A stretch of 64,000 nucleotides of DNA from CBDIHH01 sp965279095 (GCA_965279095.1 CBDIHH010000007.1:496001-560000), one strand, 5' to 3'. Shown: positions 17,146 to 25,800, counted from the first letter of the stretch. Made by a program: numbers and translations. Notes: generated by a model from the sequence alone, not told the origin.

Positions 17146-17312
17146 TTAACAACCTGTTGACGACCCCGGCCCGCGGAGGCGCGCGTTAACCCTGGCGGCC
17201 GCCGCCTAGAGGGCGAGCCCTCCCATAGGGTTAACGGCCGCGATTCGCGCGCCTCATCGGCGGCCGGCCCCGTCAATATGTCGCGGGCCGGCCCCCGTTG
17301 ACGGCCGATTAA
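17146..17312 (+). promoter_or_regulatory. Two CtrA-like sites upstream of the flmA/pseB-like gene
   Basis: TTAA-N7-TTGA at 17146-17160 and TTGA-N7-TTAA at 17298-17312 each differ from the CtrA box at one base. The second ends 17 bases before the start codon. Further GTTAAC words occur between them. The rest of the space between nrdA and this gene holds no ORF I would support. Confidence 0.35.
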
Positions 17313-17329
17313 CCAGGATACGGCCAAGC

Positions 17330-18427
17330 ATGGGGCCGCCTTCCGCGCGAGTGAAGCCCATGCCGACCGCCGCCGCCCTCCTGCCCCCCGAACTCCTGCC
17401 CGCCTACCGCGACTTCCGCGCCCCCCGGGCGGACCTGAACGGCAAGACCGTGATGATCACCGGCGGCACCGGCTCGTTCGGCAAGGCCTTCGTCGCCATG
17501 GTGGTGAAGGAGTTCAAACCGAAGAAGCTGATCGTCTTCTCGCGCGACGAACTGAAGCAGTACGAGATGGCCCAGGCCTTCTCCCCTGAAACCTATCCCT
17601 TCATGCGCTACTTCATCGGCGACGTGCGCGACGCCGAGCGGCTGAACACCGCCATGCGCGGGGTGGATGTGGTCATCCACGCCGCGGCGCTGAAGCATGT
17701 GACCATCGCCGAATACAACCCCTTCGAGTGCATCAAGACCAACGTCATGGGCGCCGAGAACGTGGTCAACGCGGCCATCGCCCAGAAGGTCGGCCGGGTG
17801 GTCGCCCTGTCGACGGACAAGGCCGCCAACCCGATCAACCTCTACGGCGCCTCCAAGCTGGCGTCCGACAAGATCTTTACCGCCGCCGAGGCCATGGCCG
17901 GCGATTCGGGCACGCGTTTCAGCGTGGTCCGCTACGGCAATGTCATCGGCTCGCGCGGGTCCGTCGCCCCCTTCTTCCGCCAGCTGATCGATGACGGCGC
18001 CGCCGAGCTGCCCATCACCGACGCCCGCATGACCCGGTTCTGGATCACCCTGGAGCAGGGGGTGAACTTCGTCCTCTCCAGCCTCGCGCTGATGAAGGGG
18101 TCGGAGATCTTCGTCCCCAAGATTCCCTCCCTGACCACCGTCGCCCTGGCCCAGGCCATGGCCCCGCACCTGCCGCACCGGATCATCGGCATCCGGCCGG
18201 GCGAGAAGCTGCACGAGGTGATGGTGCCCGAGGACGACGCCCGCTCCACCGTGGAGCTGGAGGACCGCTTCGTGATCCTGCCGCCCCAGTACGAGAGCCG
18301 CCGGGCCGACTATCTGAAGGCCGGCGCCACCGCCACCCCCGACGGCTTCTCCTACGCCTCGGACCGCAACCCCGAGGGCCTCGACGCCCGCGGCCTGCAG
18401 GAACTGCTCGGCCGGGCGTTCAGCTAG
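17330..18427 (+). CDS. UDP-N-acetylglucosamine 4,6-dehydratase-like (PseB/FlmA type)
   Basis: A 365-residue extended SDR enzyme. The NAD-binding motif ITGGTGSFGKAFV is near residue 43. VIHAAALKHV, STDKAANPINLYGASKLASD (Y-x-x-x-K catalytic pair) and RYGNVIGSRGSV are diagnostic of the PseB/FlmA/CapD group. In Caulobacter the related FlmA acts in flagellin glycosylation; PseB starts pseudaminic acid synthesis. ATG at 17330 is used; 17360 is an alternative, since the core begins later. No other sugar genes are adjacent. Confidence 0.88.
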   Translation: MGPPSARVKPMPTAAALLPPELLPAYRDFRAPRADLNGKTVMITGGTGSFGKAFVAMVVKEFKPKKLIVFSRDELKQYEMAQAFSPETYPFMRYFIGDVRDAERLNTAMRGVDVVIHAAALKHVTIAEYNPFECIKTNVMGAENVVNAAIAQKVGRVVALSTDKAANPINLYGASKLASDKIFTAAEAMAGDSGTRFSVVRYGNVIGSRGSVAPFFRQLIDDGAAELPITDARMTRFWITLEQGVNFVLSSLALMKGSEIFVPKIPSLTTVALAQAMAPHLPHRIIGIRPGEKLHEVMVPEDDARSTVELEDRFVILPPQYESRRADYLKAGATATPDGFSYASDRNPEGLDARGLQELLGRAFS

Positions 18428-19042
18428 CGGGCTGCGCCTCTTCTCTCCTGCCCCGCGCAACGGGGCAGGCCTACCCTTTCAGGACAAGGCGGCGCTGCCC
18501 CCTCCACCACCGCTCTGCAAGCGGCGGTCCCCCTCCCCCGCCCTGTGGTCGGGGGCGGAGAGGCGCTCTCTCCTGCCCCGCGCGAAGCGTGGGGAAGGGG
18601 GACCGCCCGCGAAGCGGGGGGTGGAAGGGGCAGAGCTACGATTGGCAGGACAAGGCGGCGCTGCCCCCTCCACCACCGCTCTGCGAGCGGCGGTCCCCCT
18701 CCCCCGCCCTGTGGTCGGGGGCGGAGAGGCGCTCTCTCCTGCCCCGCGCGAAGCGTGGGGATCGGGGGGTGGAAGGGGCAGAGCTACGATTGGCAGGACA
18801 GGGCGGCGCTGCCCCCTCCACCACCGCTCTGCGAGCGGCGGTCCCCCTCCCCCGCCCTGCGGTCGGGGGCGGAGGGCGATCTCCTGCCCCGCGCGAAGCG
18901 TGGGGAAGGGGGACCGCCCGCGAAGCGGGGGGTGGAAGGGGCAGAGCTACGATTGGCGGGACAGGGCGGCGCTGCCCCCTCCACCACCGCTCTGCAAGCG
19001 GCGGTCCCCCTCCCCCGCCCTGTGGTCGGGCGCGGAGAGCCG
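18428..19042. repeat. Tandem array of about four family A repeat units
   Basis: This 615-base gene-free space between two convergent genes consists of near-identical units of roughly 130-170 bases. Each unit has the order CTCTCCTGCCCCGCGCGAAG, GGGGGTGGAAGGGGCAGAGC, TACGATTGGC, GCTGCCCCCTCCACCACCGC and GGTCCCCCTCCCCCGCCCTG. Inverted halves allow long hairpins. Units 2-4 differ by small deletions, pointing to recent tandem duplication. There are no unique spacers, so it is not a CRISPR. Confidence 0.85.
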
Positions 19043-19699
19043 CTAAGCCGCCGCCTGACCCAGGCTGACGGTGAACGCGGCCTCGGTCTTGGCCCGGATC
19101 TCGTCCTCGGTGACGCCGGGCGCAAGCTCGATCAGGCTGGCGCCGCCGCCCTTGCGATCGATACTGAACACGGCCAGGTCGGTGATCAGCATGTCCACCA
19201 CCCCGGTGCCGGTGAGGGGCAGGGTGCAGCGCTTGACGAACTTGAAGCCGCCGGACTTGTCGTTGTGGTCCATCACCACGACGATCTTCTTGACCCCGGC
19301 AACCAGGTCCATGGCCCCGCCCATGCCTTTGACCACCTTGCCGGGGATGGTCCAGTTGGCCAGGTCCCCGTTCTCGGCCACCTGCATGGCGCCCAGCACG
19401 GCCATGTCGATATGGCCGCCGCGGATCATGGCGAAGCTGTCGGCGCTGGAGAAGAAGCTGGAGGTCGGCAGGGCGGTGACCGTCTGCTTGCCGGCGTTGA
19501 TGAGGTCGGGATCCTCCTCGCCCTCATAGGGGAAGGGGCCGATGCCGAGCATGCCGTTCTCGCTCTGCAGGGTCACATGCATGCCGTCGGGCACGGCGTT
19601 GGCCACCAGGGTGGGAATGCCGATGCCGAGGTTCACATAGAAGCCGTCGCGCAGCTCCTGCGCCGCGCGGGCGGCCATCTCCTGCCGGGTCCAGGCCAT
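19043..19699 (-). CDS. scoB: 3-oxoacid CoA-transferase, subunit B
   Basis: A 218-residue beta subunit of succinyl-CoA:3-ketoacid CoA transferase, moving CoA between succinyl-CoA and acetoacetate-type acids. NLGIGIPTLVANAVP is typical of the N-terminus, and the catalytic glutamate lies in LQSENGMLGIGPFP. GGHIDMAVLGAMQV and the DLVAGVKKIVVVMDH segment also match the family. Its ATG shares one base with the scoA stop (TGATG), so both subunits are made from one transcript. Confidence 0.94.
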   Translation of the reverse strand: MAWTRQEMAARAAQELRDGFYVNLGIGIPTLVANAVPDGMHVTLQSENGMLGIGPFPYEGEEDPDLINAGKQTVTALPTSSFFSSADSFAMIRGGHIDMAVLGAMQVAENGDLANWTIPGKVVKGMGGAMDLVAGVKKIVVVMDHNDKSGGFKFVKRCTLPLTGTGVVDMLITDLAVFSIDRKGGGASLIELAPGVTEDEIRAKTEAAFTVSLGQAAA

Positions 19700-20424
19700 C
19701 AGACGGTCTCCTCGCTCGCGGTCTCTCGGGGACGGACGGTGCGGAATTCGATCCGCTTTTCATAGTTGGCGCCGAGGATCACCCGGTCGACGAAGATGCC
19801 GGGGGTGTGGATGGTGTCGGGGTCCAGCTGGCCCGGCTCGACGATCTCCTCGACCTCGACGACGGTGACCTTGCCGGCCGTGGCCATCACCGGATTGAAG
19901 TTCCGCGCGGTCTTGCGGTAGACGACATTGCCCTCGGTGTCGGCCTTCCAGCCCTTGACGATCGACAGGTCGGCCCGCAGCCAGCGCTCCATCACATAGG
20001 TCTCGCCATCGAAGTCCTGCAGGGGCTTGCCCTCGGCGACCACCGTGCCCACCCCGGTCTTGGTGAAGAAGGCGGGGATGCCGGCGCCCCCGGCGCGGAT
20101 CCGCTCGGCCAGGGTGCCCTGCGGATTGAGCTCAAGCTCAAGCTCGCCCGACAGGTAGAGCTTCTCGAACAGCTTGTTCTCGCCCACGTAGGACGACACC
20201 ATCTTCCGGATCTGGCCGGCGTCGAGCAGCATCCACAGGCCGAAGCCGTCGGCGCCGCAGTTGTTGGAGATGACCGTCAGGTCACGGACCCCGTTGTCAC
20301 GGATGGCCGGGATCAGCATCTCGGGGTTGCCGGACAGGCCGAAGCCCCCGGACATGATGGTCATGCCGTCGAAGAGCAGGCCTTCAAGAGCGGACTTGGC
20401 GTCGGAGTAAACCTTGCTCGACAT
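19699..20424 (-). CDS. scoA: 3-oxoacid CoA-transferase, subunit A
   Basis: A 241-residue alpha subunit of the same CoA transferase. The CoA-binding glycine motif is DGMTIMSGGFGLSGNPE near residue 20. GGAGIPAFFTKTGVGT and FNPVMATAGKVTVVEVEEIV are family hallmarks. ATG at 20424 is chosen over an in-frame GTG at 20436 because AAGGA lies 4-5 bases upstream of the ATG. It is divergent from the Kef-type antiporter gene, with a 114-base shared upstream space. Confidence 0.94.
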   Translation of the reverse strand: MSSKVYSDAKSALEGLLFDGMTIMSGGFGLSGNPEMLIPAIRDNGVRDLTVISNNCGADGFGLWMLLDAGQIRKMVSSYVGENKLFEKLYLSGELELELNPQGTLAERIRAGGAGIPAFFTKTGVGTVVAEGKPLQDFDGETYVMERWLRADLSIVKGWKADTEGNVVYRKTARNFNPVMATAGKVTVVEVEEIVEPGQLDPDTIHTPGIFVDRVILGANYEKRIEFRTVRPRETASEETV

Positions 20425-20538
20425 GGGATCCTTCACGGGGGGCTTGGTGCGTCTTCCTGCGCCAGATCGAAGCGATTTTCAACGGCGGGGCCCGCCTCGG
20501 GCCATTGGCGGCGTGCATCGGCGCGCGGGGCTGCTTAG

Positions 20539-22506
20539 ATGGACGCCATGAACGGCCAATCCCTTCTCATCCAGGCGCTGGTCTATCTGGCCGCCGCCGT
20601 GGTCTCGGTGCCCATCGCCAAGCGCCTGGGGCTCGGCTCGGTGCTGGGCTATCTCATCGCCGGGGTGATCATCGGCCCCTTCGCCCTGGCGCTGGTGGGC
20701 GAGCAGGCGGACGTTATGCGCTTCGCCGAGTTCGGCGTGGTGATCCTGCTGTTCCTCATCGGCCTGGAGGTGCGGCCCGCCCTGCTGTGGTCGATGCGCG
20801 CCACCATCTTCGGCCTCGGCGGCGCCCAGGTGGGGGTCACGGCGGTGGCCATGGGCGCGGGCGCCGTGTTGTTCGGCCTGGACTGGCGCGCCGCGGTCGC
20901 CATCGGTTTCATCCTGGCCATGTCGTCCACCGCCATCGTCCTGCAGACCCTCGACGAAAAGGGCCTGCGCCAGGGGCCCGTGGGGCGCGCCGCCTTCGGC
21001 GTGCTGCTGTTCCAGGACCTGGCGGTGATCCCCCTGTTCGCCGTGCTGCCGCTGCTGGCGCCGGGGGCGCCGGCGGGGGCGGAGGCCGGGGGCCACGGGG
21101 CGAGCCTGCTGGCGGGCCAGCCCGGCTGGCTGCAGGCCATCGCCGTGCTGGCGGCCGTGGGCGCCGTGGTCGGCGGCGGCCGCTATCTGGTGCGGCCGGT
21201 GTTCCGCTTCATCGCCGCCGCCCGCCTGCGGGAGATCTTCACCGGCGCGGCCCTGCTGCTGGTGATCGCCGTGGCGGTGCTGATGGAGATGGTCGGCCTG
21301 TCGCCGGCGCTGGGCGCCTTCCTGGCCGGCGTGGTCCTGGCCGAGAGCGAGTTCCGCCGCGAACTGGAAACCGACATCGAGCCCTTCCGCGGCCTACTGC
21401 TGGGCCTGTTCTTCATCACCGTCGGCGCCAGCCTGAACTTCGACGTTGTGCTCAAGCACCCCGCCGCCCTTCTGGGCGCGGTCGCCGCCGTGCTGCTGGC
21501 CAAGGGGGTCGTGATGTACGGCCTGGGTCGGGCGTTTCGCATGACCCGCGGCGACGCCGCCGCCACCGCCACCTCCCTCTCCCAGGTCGGCGAGTTCGCC
21601 TTCGTCCTGCTCAGCTTCACCGGGGCCGCCGGGGTCCTGACTGGCGCGACCACCGAATTCCTCACCGCCGTGGTCGCCCTGTCGATGGCCACCACCCCCC
21701 TGGCCATGGCCGTCTACCAGAGGGTGGCGTCCGTGCGCGGCCCGCCGCCGCCGCCGACCCCCGAACAGTATCCCTTCGAGACGGGAACGCCCGACGCCAT
21801 CATCGCCGGCTTCGGCCGCTTCGGGCAGGTGGTCGGCCGCCTGCTCAGCGCCAACCGGTTCAAGACGGTGGTGCTGGACGTCTCCATCGAGCACATCGAC
21901 CTGCTGCGCCGGTTCGGCCGGCGGGTGCACTACGGCGACGCCTCGCGCCTGGACCTGCTGCGCTCGGCCGGGGCGGCGGAGGCCAAGCTGCTGGTGGTGG
22001 CCATCGACGACCGCGACAAGGCCACCGAGATCGTCGAGATCGCCCGCGAGGCCTTCCCCAACCTCAAGATCCTCGCCCGCGCCTGGGACCGCCGTCACGC
22101 CTATGAGCTGATGAGCGCCGGCGCCGACCATGTGGAGCGCGAGACCTTCGAATCCGCCCTCGCCATGGGCCTGCAGGGCCTGAAGGCCCTGGGGGTTCGC
22201 GCCTCGCGGGCGACCAAGGCGGCGGCGGTGTTCCGCCAGCACGACCTGCAGGCCCTCAAGGCCCTGGCCCCGGCCACCGGGGACGAGGAGAAATACGTCA
22301 TGGCCATCCGTGACAGCCAGCAGACCATGGACCGGCTGCTGGCCTCGGACATGGCCGCCCTGCGCGCGGAGGACGGCGAGCCGGACGATGAGCCCTGGGC
22401 CGACGAGGATCTGTCGAGCTACGACTATTCGATCGCGCCCCCGAGCGCCGCCCCGCGCGACCCCGAGGCGGTCCTGCGCGACGCGATCCCCGAGGGTTCG
22501 GCCTGA
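20539..22506 (+). CDS. CPA2 family K+/H+ antiporter with RCK domain (Kef type)
   Basis: A 655-residue protein. Residues 1-395 form a multi-span Na+/H+-exchanger domain (GYLIAGVIIGPFALALVGE, GFILAMSSTAIVLQTLDEKG, LFFITVGASLNFD). A cytosolic RCK/TrkA-N domain follows, with the dinucleotide motif IIAGFGRFGQVVGRLL. The acidic C-terminal tail is longer than in E. coli KefC. It likely exports K+ in exchange for H+ under stress. The stop overlaps the gmhB start by one base. Confidence 0.9.
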   Translation: MDAMNGQSLLIQALVYLAAAVVSVPIAKRLGLGSVLGYLIAGVIIGPFALALVGEQADVMRFAEFGVVILLFLIGLEVRPALLWSMRATIFGLGGAQVGVTAVAMGAGAVLFGLDWRAAVAIGFILAMSSTAIVLQTLDEKGLRQGPVGRAAFGVLLFQDLAVIPLFAVLPLLAPGAPAGAEAGGHGASLLAGQPGWLQAIAVLAAVGAVVGGGRYLVRPVFRFIAAARLREIFTGAALLLVIAVAVLMEMVGLSPALGAFLAGVVLAESEFRRELETDIEPFRGLLLGLFFITVGASLNFDVVLKHPAALLGAVAAVLLAKGVVMYGLGRAFRMTRGDAAATATSLSQVGEFAFVLLSFTGAAGVLTGATTEFLTAVVALSMATTPLAMAVYQRVASVRGPPPPPTPEQYPFETGTPDAIIAGFGRFGQVVGRLLSANRFKTVVLDVSIEHIDLLRRFGRRVHYGDASRLDLLRSAGAAEAKLLVVAIDDRDKATEIVEIAREAFPNLKILARAWDRRHAYELMSAGADHVERETFESALAMGLQGLKALGVRASRATKAAAVFRQHDLQALKALAPATGDEEKYVMAIRDSQQTMDRLLASDMAALRAEDGEPDDEPWADEDLSSYDYSIAPPSAAPRDPEAVLRDAIPEGSA

Positions 22507-23018
22507 TGCCTGGACGGCCGGCCGCCTTCCTCGACCGGGACGGGGTGCTCAACGTCGACCGCGGCTATGTGCACCGGATCGAGGACCTGGCGTGGATTCC
22601 CGGCGCCCAGGCGGCGGTGCGGCGGCTGAACGCGGCCGGCCATCTGGTCGTCGTGGTCACCAACCAGTCCGGCATCGGCCGCGGCTACTACGACGAGGCG
22701 GCGCTGGAGGCGGTGCACGCCCATCTGGCCACCGAATTCGAGGCCGCCGGGGCCCGCGTCGACGCCTTCTACGCCTGCCCCTTCCACCCCGAGGCCGTCG
22801 AGGACCGCTACCGCCATCCCGACCACCCCGACCGTAAGCCCAACCCGGGCCTGATCCTGCGCGCCATCGCCGACCTCGGCGTCGACCCCGGCGCCTCCTT
22901 CCTGATCGGCGACAAGCCCTCCGACCTGGAGGCGGCCCGCCGGGCGGGGGTGAGGGGCTATGCCTTCGACGGGGGTGATCTCGATGCCGTGGTGCGGGAC
23001 ATCCTGGCCGAGCCGTGA
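22506..23018 (+). CDS. gmhB: HAD-family heptose bisphosphate phosphatase (GmhB-like)
   Basis: A 170-residue HAD phosphatase related to D,D-heptose 1,7-bisphosphate phosphatase (LPS core precursor pathway) and HisB-N. FLDRDGVLNVD gives the nucleophile and acid-base aspartates, VVTNQSGIGRG motif II, RKPNPG the lysine motif and FLIGDKPSDLEAARRAG motif IV. Unlike classical GmhB it keeps only the first Cys/His of the zinc loop (CPFHPE) and lacks the later C-x-C. It is translationally coupled to the antiporter. Confidence 0.82.
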   Translation: MPGRPAAFLDRDGVLNVDRGYVHRIEDLAWIPGAQAAVRRLNAAGHLVVVVTNQSGIGRGYYDEAALEAVHAHLATEFEAAGARVDAFYACPFHPEAVEDRYRHPDHPDRKPNPGLILRAIADLGVDPGASFLIGDKPSDLEAARRAGVRGYAFDGGDLDAVVRDILAEP

Positions 23019-23019
23019 A

Positions 23020-23111
23020 CCGCATTCCCCGCGGACGCGGGGATCCAGACCCTTTCCGAAGCGCCCACGCCTGTGGCAAAGCCTGGGTCCCCGCGTCCGC
23101 GGGGAATGCGG
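23020..23111. repeat. 92-bp inverted-repeat element (family B2)
   Basis: It begins one base after the gmhB stop. The ends CCGCATTCCCCGCGGACGCG and its complement are about 30 bp imperfect inverted repeats around a 30-40 base core. The copy at 38559-38651 aligns end to end when inverted, including the core (shared GGCAAAGCCTGGGTCC). It is related to the longer nuclease-bearing elements near 40.4 kb by the shared CCCAGG-Y-TTTGCC edge. Confidence 0.8.
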
Positions 23112-23133
23112 GATTGAGGAAGCCGTCTTTCAG

Positions 23134-24060
23134 ATGATCGAACCGGTTTCCCTGAGTCTCTACGACGCGGACTTCGACGCCTTTTCCCAGGCCTTCGGCG
23201 CCTCGTTCCAGCGCTACGGCTTCGCCGTCCTGGCCGACCATGACCTGGACCCCGGCGTCGTCGACGGGGCGGTCGAGGCCGCCAAGGCCTTCTTCGCCCT
23301 GCCCACCGAGGCCAAGCTGGCGTACCGCCTGCCGGGGCTGGGCGGGGCCCGGGGCTATACCCCCTTCGGGGTCGAGACGGCCAAGGACGCCGACCAGTTC
23401 GACCTGAAGGAGTTCTGGCACGTGGGCCGCGACCTGCCGCCGGGCCACCCCTACGCCCGCGTCATGCCGGCCAATGTCTGGCCCAGGGAGGTCCCTGACT
23501 TCCAGCCCCGGGTGGGCGGCCTGTTCGCCGGCCTGGACGACCTGGGGATGAGGCTGCTGCGGGCTATCGCCCGCTACCTGGATCTGGACGACCGCTTCTT
23601 CGATGCTCCGGTGGCCCTCGGCAACAGCGTCCTGCGCCTGCTGCACTATCCGCCCGTGCCGCCAGACGCCGCAGGGGTCAGGGCCGGGGCCCATGAGGAC
23701 ATCAACGCCATCACCCTTCTGCTCGGGGCCGAGGAAGCGGGGCTGCAGGTGCGGGACCGCGACGGCCGCTGGCTGCCGATCAACCCGCCGCCGGGGTCGG
23801 TGGTGTGCAACATCGGCGACATGCTGCAGCGGCTGACCAACGGCGTGCTGCCGTCGACCACCCACCGGGTGGTCAATCCACCGCCGGAGCGTCGCCACCG
23901 GCCGCGCTATTCGACGCCCTATTTCCTGCATTTCGCGCCGGACTATCGGATCCAGACCCTGCCCGGCTGCATCTCGGCGCAGCGCCCCGACGCCTACCCT
24001 GAGCCGATCACCGCCGATGACTACCTGCAGCAGCGGCTGCGCGAGATCCGGCTGATCTGA
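23134..24060 (+). CDS. 2-oxoglutarate/Fe(II)-dependent dioxygenase (isopenicillin N synthase-like)
   Basis: A 308-residue oxygenase with a DIOX-N domain (FQRYGFAVLADHDLDPG) and a C-terminal double-stranded beta-helix. Iron ligands are His and Asp in AHEDINAITLLL and the later His in STTHRVVNP; the 2OG-binding Arg-x-Ser is in PRYSTPYFLHF. The substrate is unknown; the family includes ethylene-forming and amino-acid hydroxylating enzymes. ATG at 23134 is chosen because the upstream in-frame extension would run through the repeat at 23020-23111. Confidence 0.87.
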   Translation: MIEPVSLSLYDADFDAFSQAFGASFQRYGFAVLADHDLDPGVVDGAVEAAKAFFALPTEAKLAYRLPGLGGARGYTPFGVETAKDADQFDLKEFWHVGRDLPPGHPYARVMPANVWPREVPDFQPRVGGLFAGLDDLGMRLLRAIARYLDLDDRFFDAPVALGNSVLRLLHYPPVPPDAAGVRAGAHEDINAITLLLGAEEAGLQVRDRDGRWLPINPPPGSVVCNIGDMLQRLTNGVLPSTTHRVVNPPPERRHRPRYSTPYFLHFAPDYRIQTLPGCISAQRPDAYPEPITADDYLQQRLREIRLI

Positions 24061-24069
24061 GCAGCCGCC

Positions 24070-25686
24070 CTACCGCACCAGGTGCAGGTTCTGGATCGAG
24101 CCGGCGATGGCCTTGAACACCTGGGTCAGCTGCGAGACGTACTGCACGTCGTAGAACTTGCCGGGGCTGCTGGCGCAGCCCTTGAGCACGGCGTTCTCGC
24201 CGTCGTTCACCTCGACGCGGACCGTATAAAGGGTGACGCCCTTGGCCTTCATGTTCTGGCACAGCAGGGTCAGGCGGTTGTCGATGGCGGTGCGCCGCTG
24301 GGTGGCCGTGCCCGACGTGATCCCCAGCCGGTTCTGCCAGATGTAGCCAATGCCCGAATAGATCGAGTCGTCGCTGCTGCTGGTGTCGGTATTGGCGTTC
24401 TGGCCGTCGGTCATCAGGATGACCACCTTCTCGACCCCGTCGGTGGCGTAGGCCACACCGTCGTTGAACGGCGCGCCAGGCGCCAGCAGGTGCCACCCCC
24501 AGACCAGGCCCATGGGGATGTTGGTGTCGCCGACGGCGGTCATCTGGTCGATGCGGGTGCGCAAGGCTGCGTAGTCGGTGGACAGCCGCATGATCGGCGC
24601 CAGGGCGCAGCCGGAGTTGGGCCCATAGGCATAGCCCACGGCCGTGTTCCCGGTCTTGGGGGCCTTGGTGTATTTGGCCGGATTGCCCTGGCGCTGCTGC
24701 CATCCCGTCGTGCCGGCGGCGTCGGTCAGGTAGCTGTTGTAGAAGCCGGCGTTGGTGGTGTCCGGCTCGTCCGGAGCGAAGAAGGGCACGAACAGGGTCG
24801 CCGGCGTCCCCGACGACGGCGGCGTATCCTGGACGTCGTAGGGCGCCGGCCGGCTCTCGACGCAGCCGCCCCAGGACACGTTCATGGCCTTCAGCAGGGC
24901 GAAGCGGTTGGAGGGGGTGGTGAAGATCTCGTTGCGGATCGGCGAGGCGGCCGTGGTCGGATTGCCGGACCCGTCCAGGTGGCCGTCGATCCAGCTGGCG
25001 GTGGCCTTGTCGGCGCCGACATTGACGGTCATCGAGAAGGGGGCGACGGCGATCTTGACCGAGCCGGGCTCCGCGGCCCGCTGCGCGGCCAACTCCATCT
25101 CGTCGATGAAGGCCTTGGCGGCGCTCTTGAGGGTGCTGAGCTTGGTCCCGGCCATGGAGCCGGTGTTGTCCAGCACCAGGGCGATCTCCATCTTGTGCGT
25201 CGCCCGCACGGCCTCGGTCTGGGCCCGCACCGTGAGATCCCGGTTCATCACCAGGTCGGCGGCGATGGTCTGGACCTTGGCGGCGGCGGTGGCGGTGACC
25301 CTCCCGTCGGCGATGTGGAAGACGGCGTCGGTCAGTTCCACCGAGCCCTGCGCCTTGAGGTTGGCGTTCAGCACATTGTAGCCCACCGCCTGGGCCTCGG
25401 CGTCGGTGGCGGCGGTGGAGCGGCCGACGGCGAGGGCGGCGGAGTCCAGGGCGTCCTGCAGGGCGATGCGGGTCTCGGACGCCTTGCTGAAGTCCAGCGC
25501 CCCGAACATCATCAGCGACAGGGGCAGCAGCAGCAGGGCGAACGGCGTGGCGACGCCGCCCCGGCGACACCGCCCCAGGTCCGCCACGCGCCGCGCCAGC
25601 CCTGGCCAAGGGCTTTTCGCTGATGTGATCCGGGCATGACTCAATTTTCGCAGCCCATAGGAGCGCGACCTGGGTGTGGGATACAC
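24070..25686 (-). CDS. TadG-like protein with vWA domain (paralogue 2)
   Basis: A protein of up to 538 residues with the same architecture as the gene at 11485: membrane helix (GVATPFALLLLPLSLMMFG), Tad domain (RIALQDALDSAALAVGR), vWA domain with MIDAS motif DNTGSMAG, and a late VILMTDGQNANTD strand. Both share WGGCVESRP/WAGCVESRP and FxPDEPD segments. The N-terminus is uncertain: GTG at 25686 is open but atypical, and GTG at 25587 just before the helix is an alternative. A perfect CtrA box lies upstream. Confidence 0.83.
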   Translation of the reverse strand: MYPTPRSRSYGLRKLSHARITSAKSPWPGLARRVADLGRCRRGGVATPFALLLLPLSLMMFGALDFSKASETRIALQDALDSAALAVGRSTAATDAEAQAVGYNVLNANLKAQGSVELTDAVFHIADGRVTATAAAKVQTIAADLVMNRDLTVRAQTEAVRATHKMEIALVLDNTGSMAGTKLSTLKSAAKAFIDEMELAAQRAAEPGSVKIAVAPFSMTVNVGADKATASWIDGHLDGSGNPTTAASPIRNEIFTTPSNRFALLKAMNVSWGGCVESRPAPYDVQDTPPSSGTPATLFVPFFAPDEPDTTNAGFYNSYLTDAAGTTGWQQRQGNPAKYTKAPKTGNTAVGYAYGPNSGCALAPIMRLSTDYAALRTRIDQMTAVGDTNIPMGLVWGWHLLAPGAPFNDGVAYATDGVEKVVILMTDGQNANTDTSSSDDSIYSGIGYIWQNRLGITSGTATQRRTAIDNRLTLLCQNMKAKGVTLYTVRVEVNDGENAVLKGCASSPGKFYDVQYVSQLTQVFKAIAGSIQNLHLVR

Positions 25687-25785
25687 CCCCCGCGACCCCT
25701 AGTTCTGGCGGCTTGCGGTAAACGACTCTCACAATGAGAGGGGTTAACAGCTGTAAGCTATAAATTTTTCCCGCGTTGCTCGGCC

Positions 25786-25800
25786 TTAACCGGCCTTTAA
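25786..25800 (-). promoter_or_regulatory. Perfect CtrA box upstream of the TadG-like gene
   Basis: TTAACCGGCCTTTAA matches TTAA-N7-TTAA exactly. It lies 100 bases upstream of the longest TadG-like ORF and in the AT-richer 140-base space between that gene and the M2 peptidase stop. CtrA controls pilus genes in Caulobacter; binding here is an inference. Confidence 0.5.

Noticed and set aside
18428..19042. Regular repeats resembling a CRISPR array
   Set aside because: Units are 130-170 bases, contain inverted halves and have no unique spacers; no cas genes nearby.
22960..23133. N-terminal extension of the 2OG oxygenase
   Set aside because: The extension would be translated from the gmhB 3' end and the repeat element at 23020-23111.
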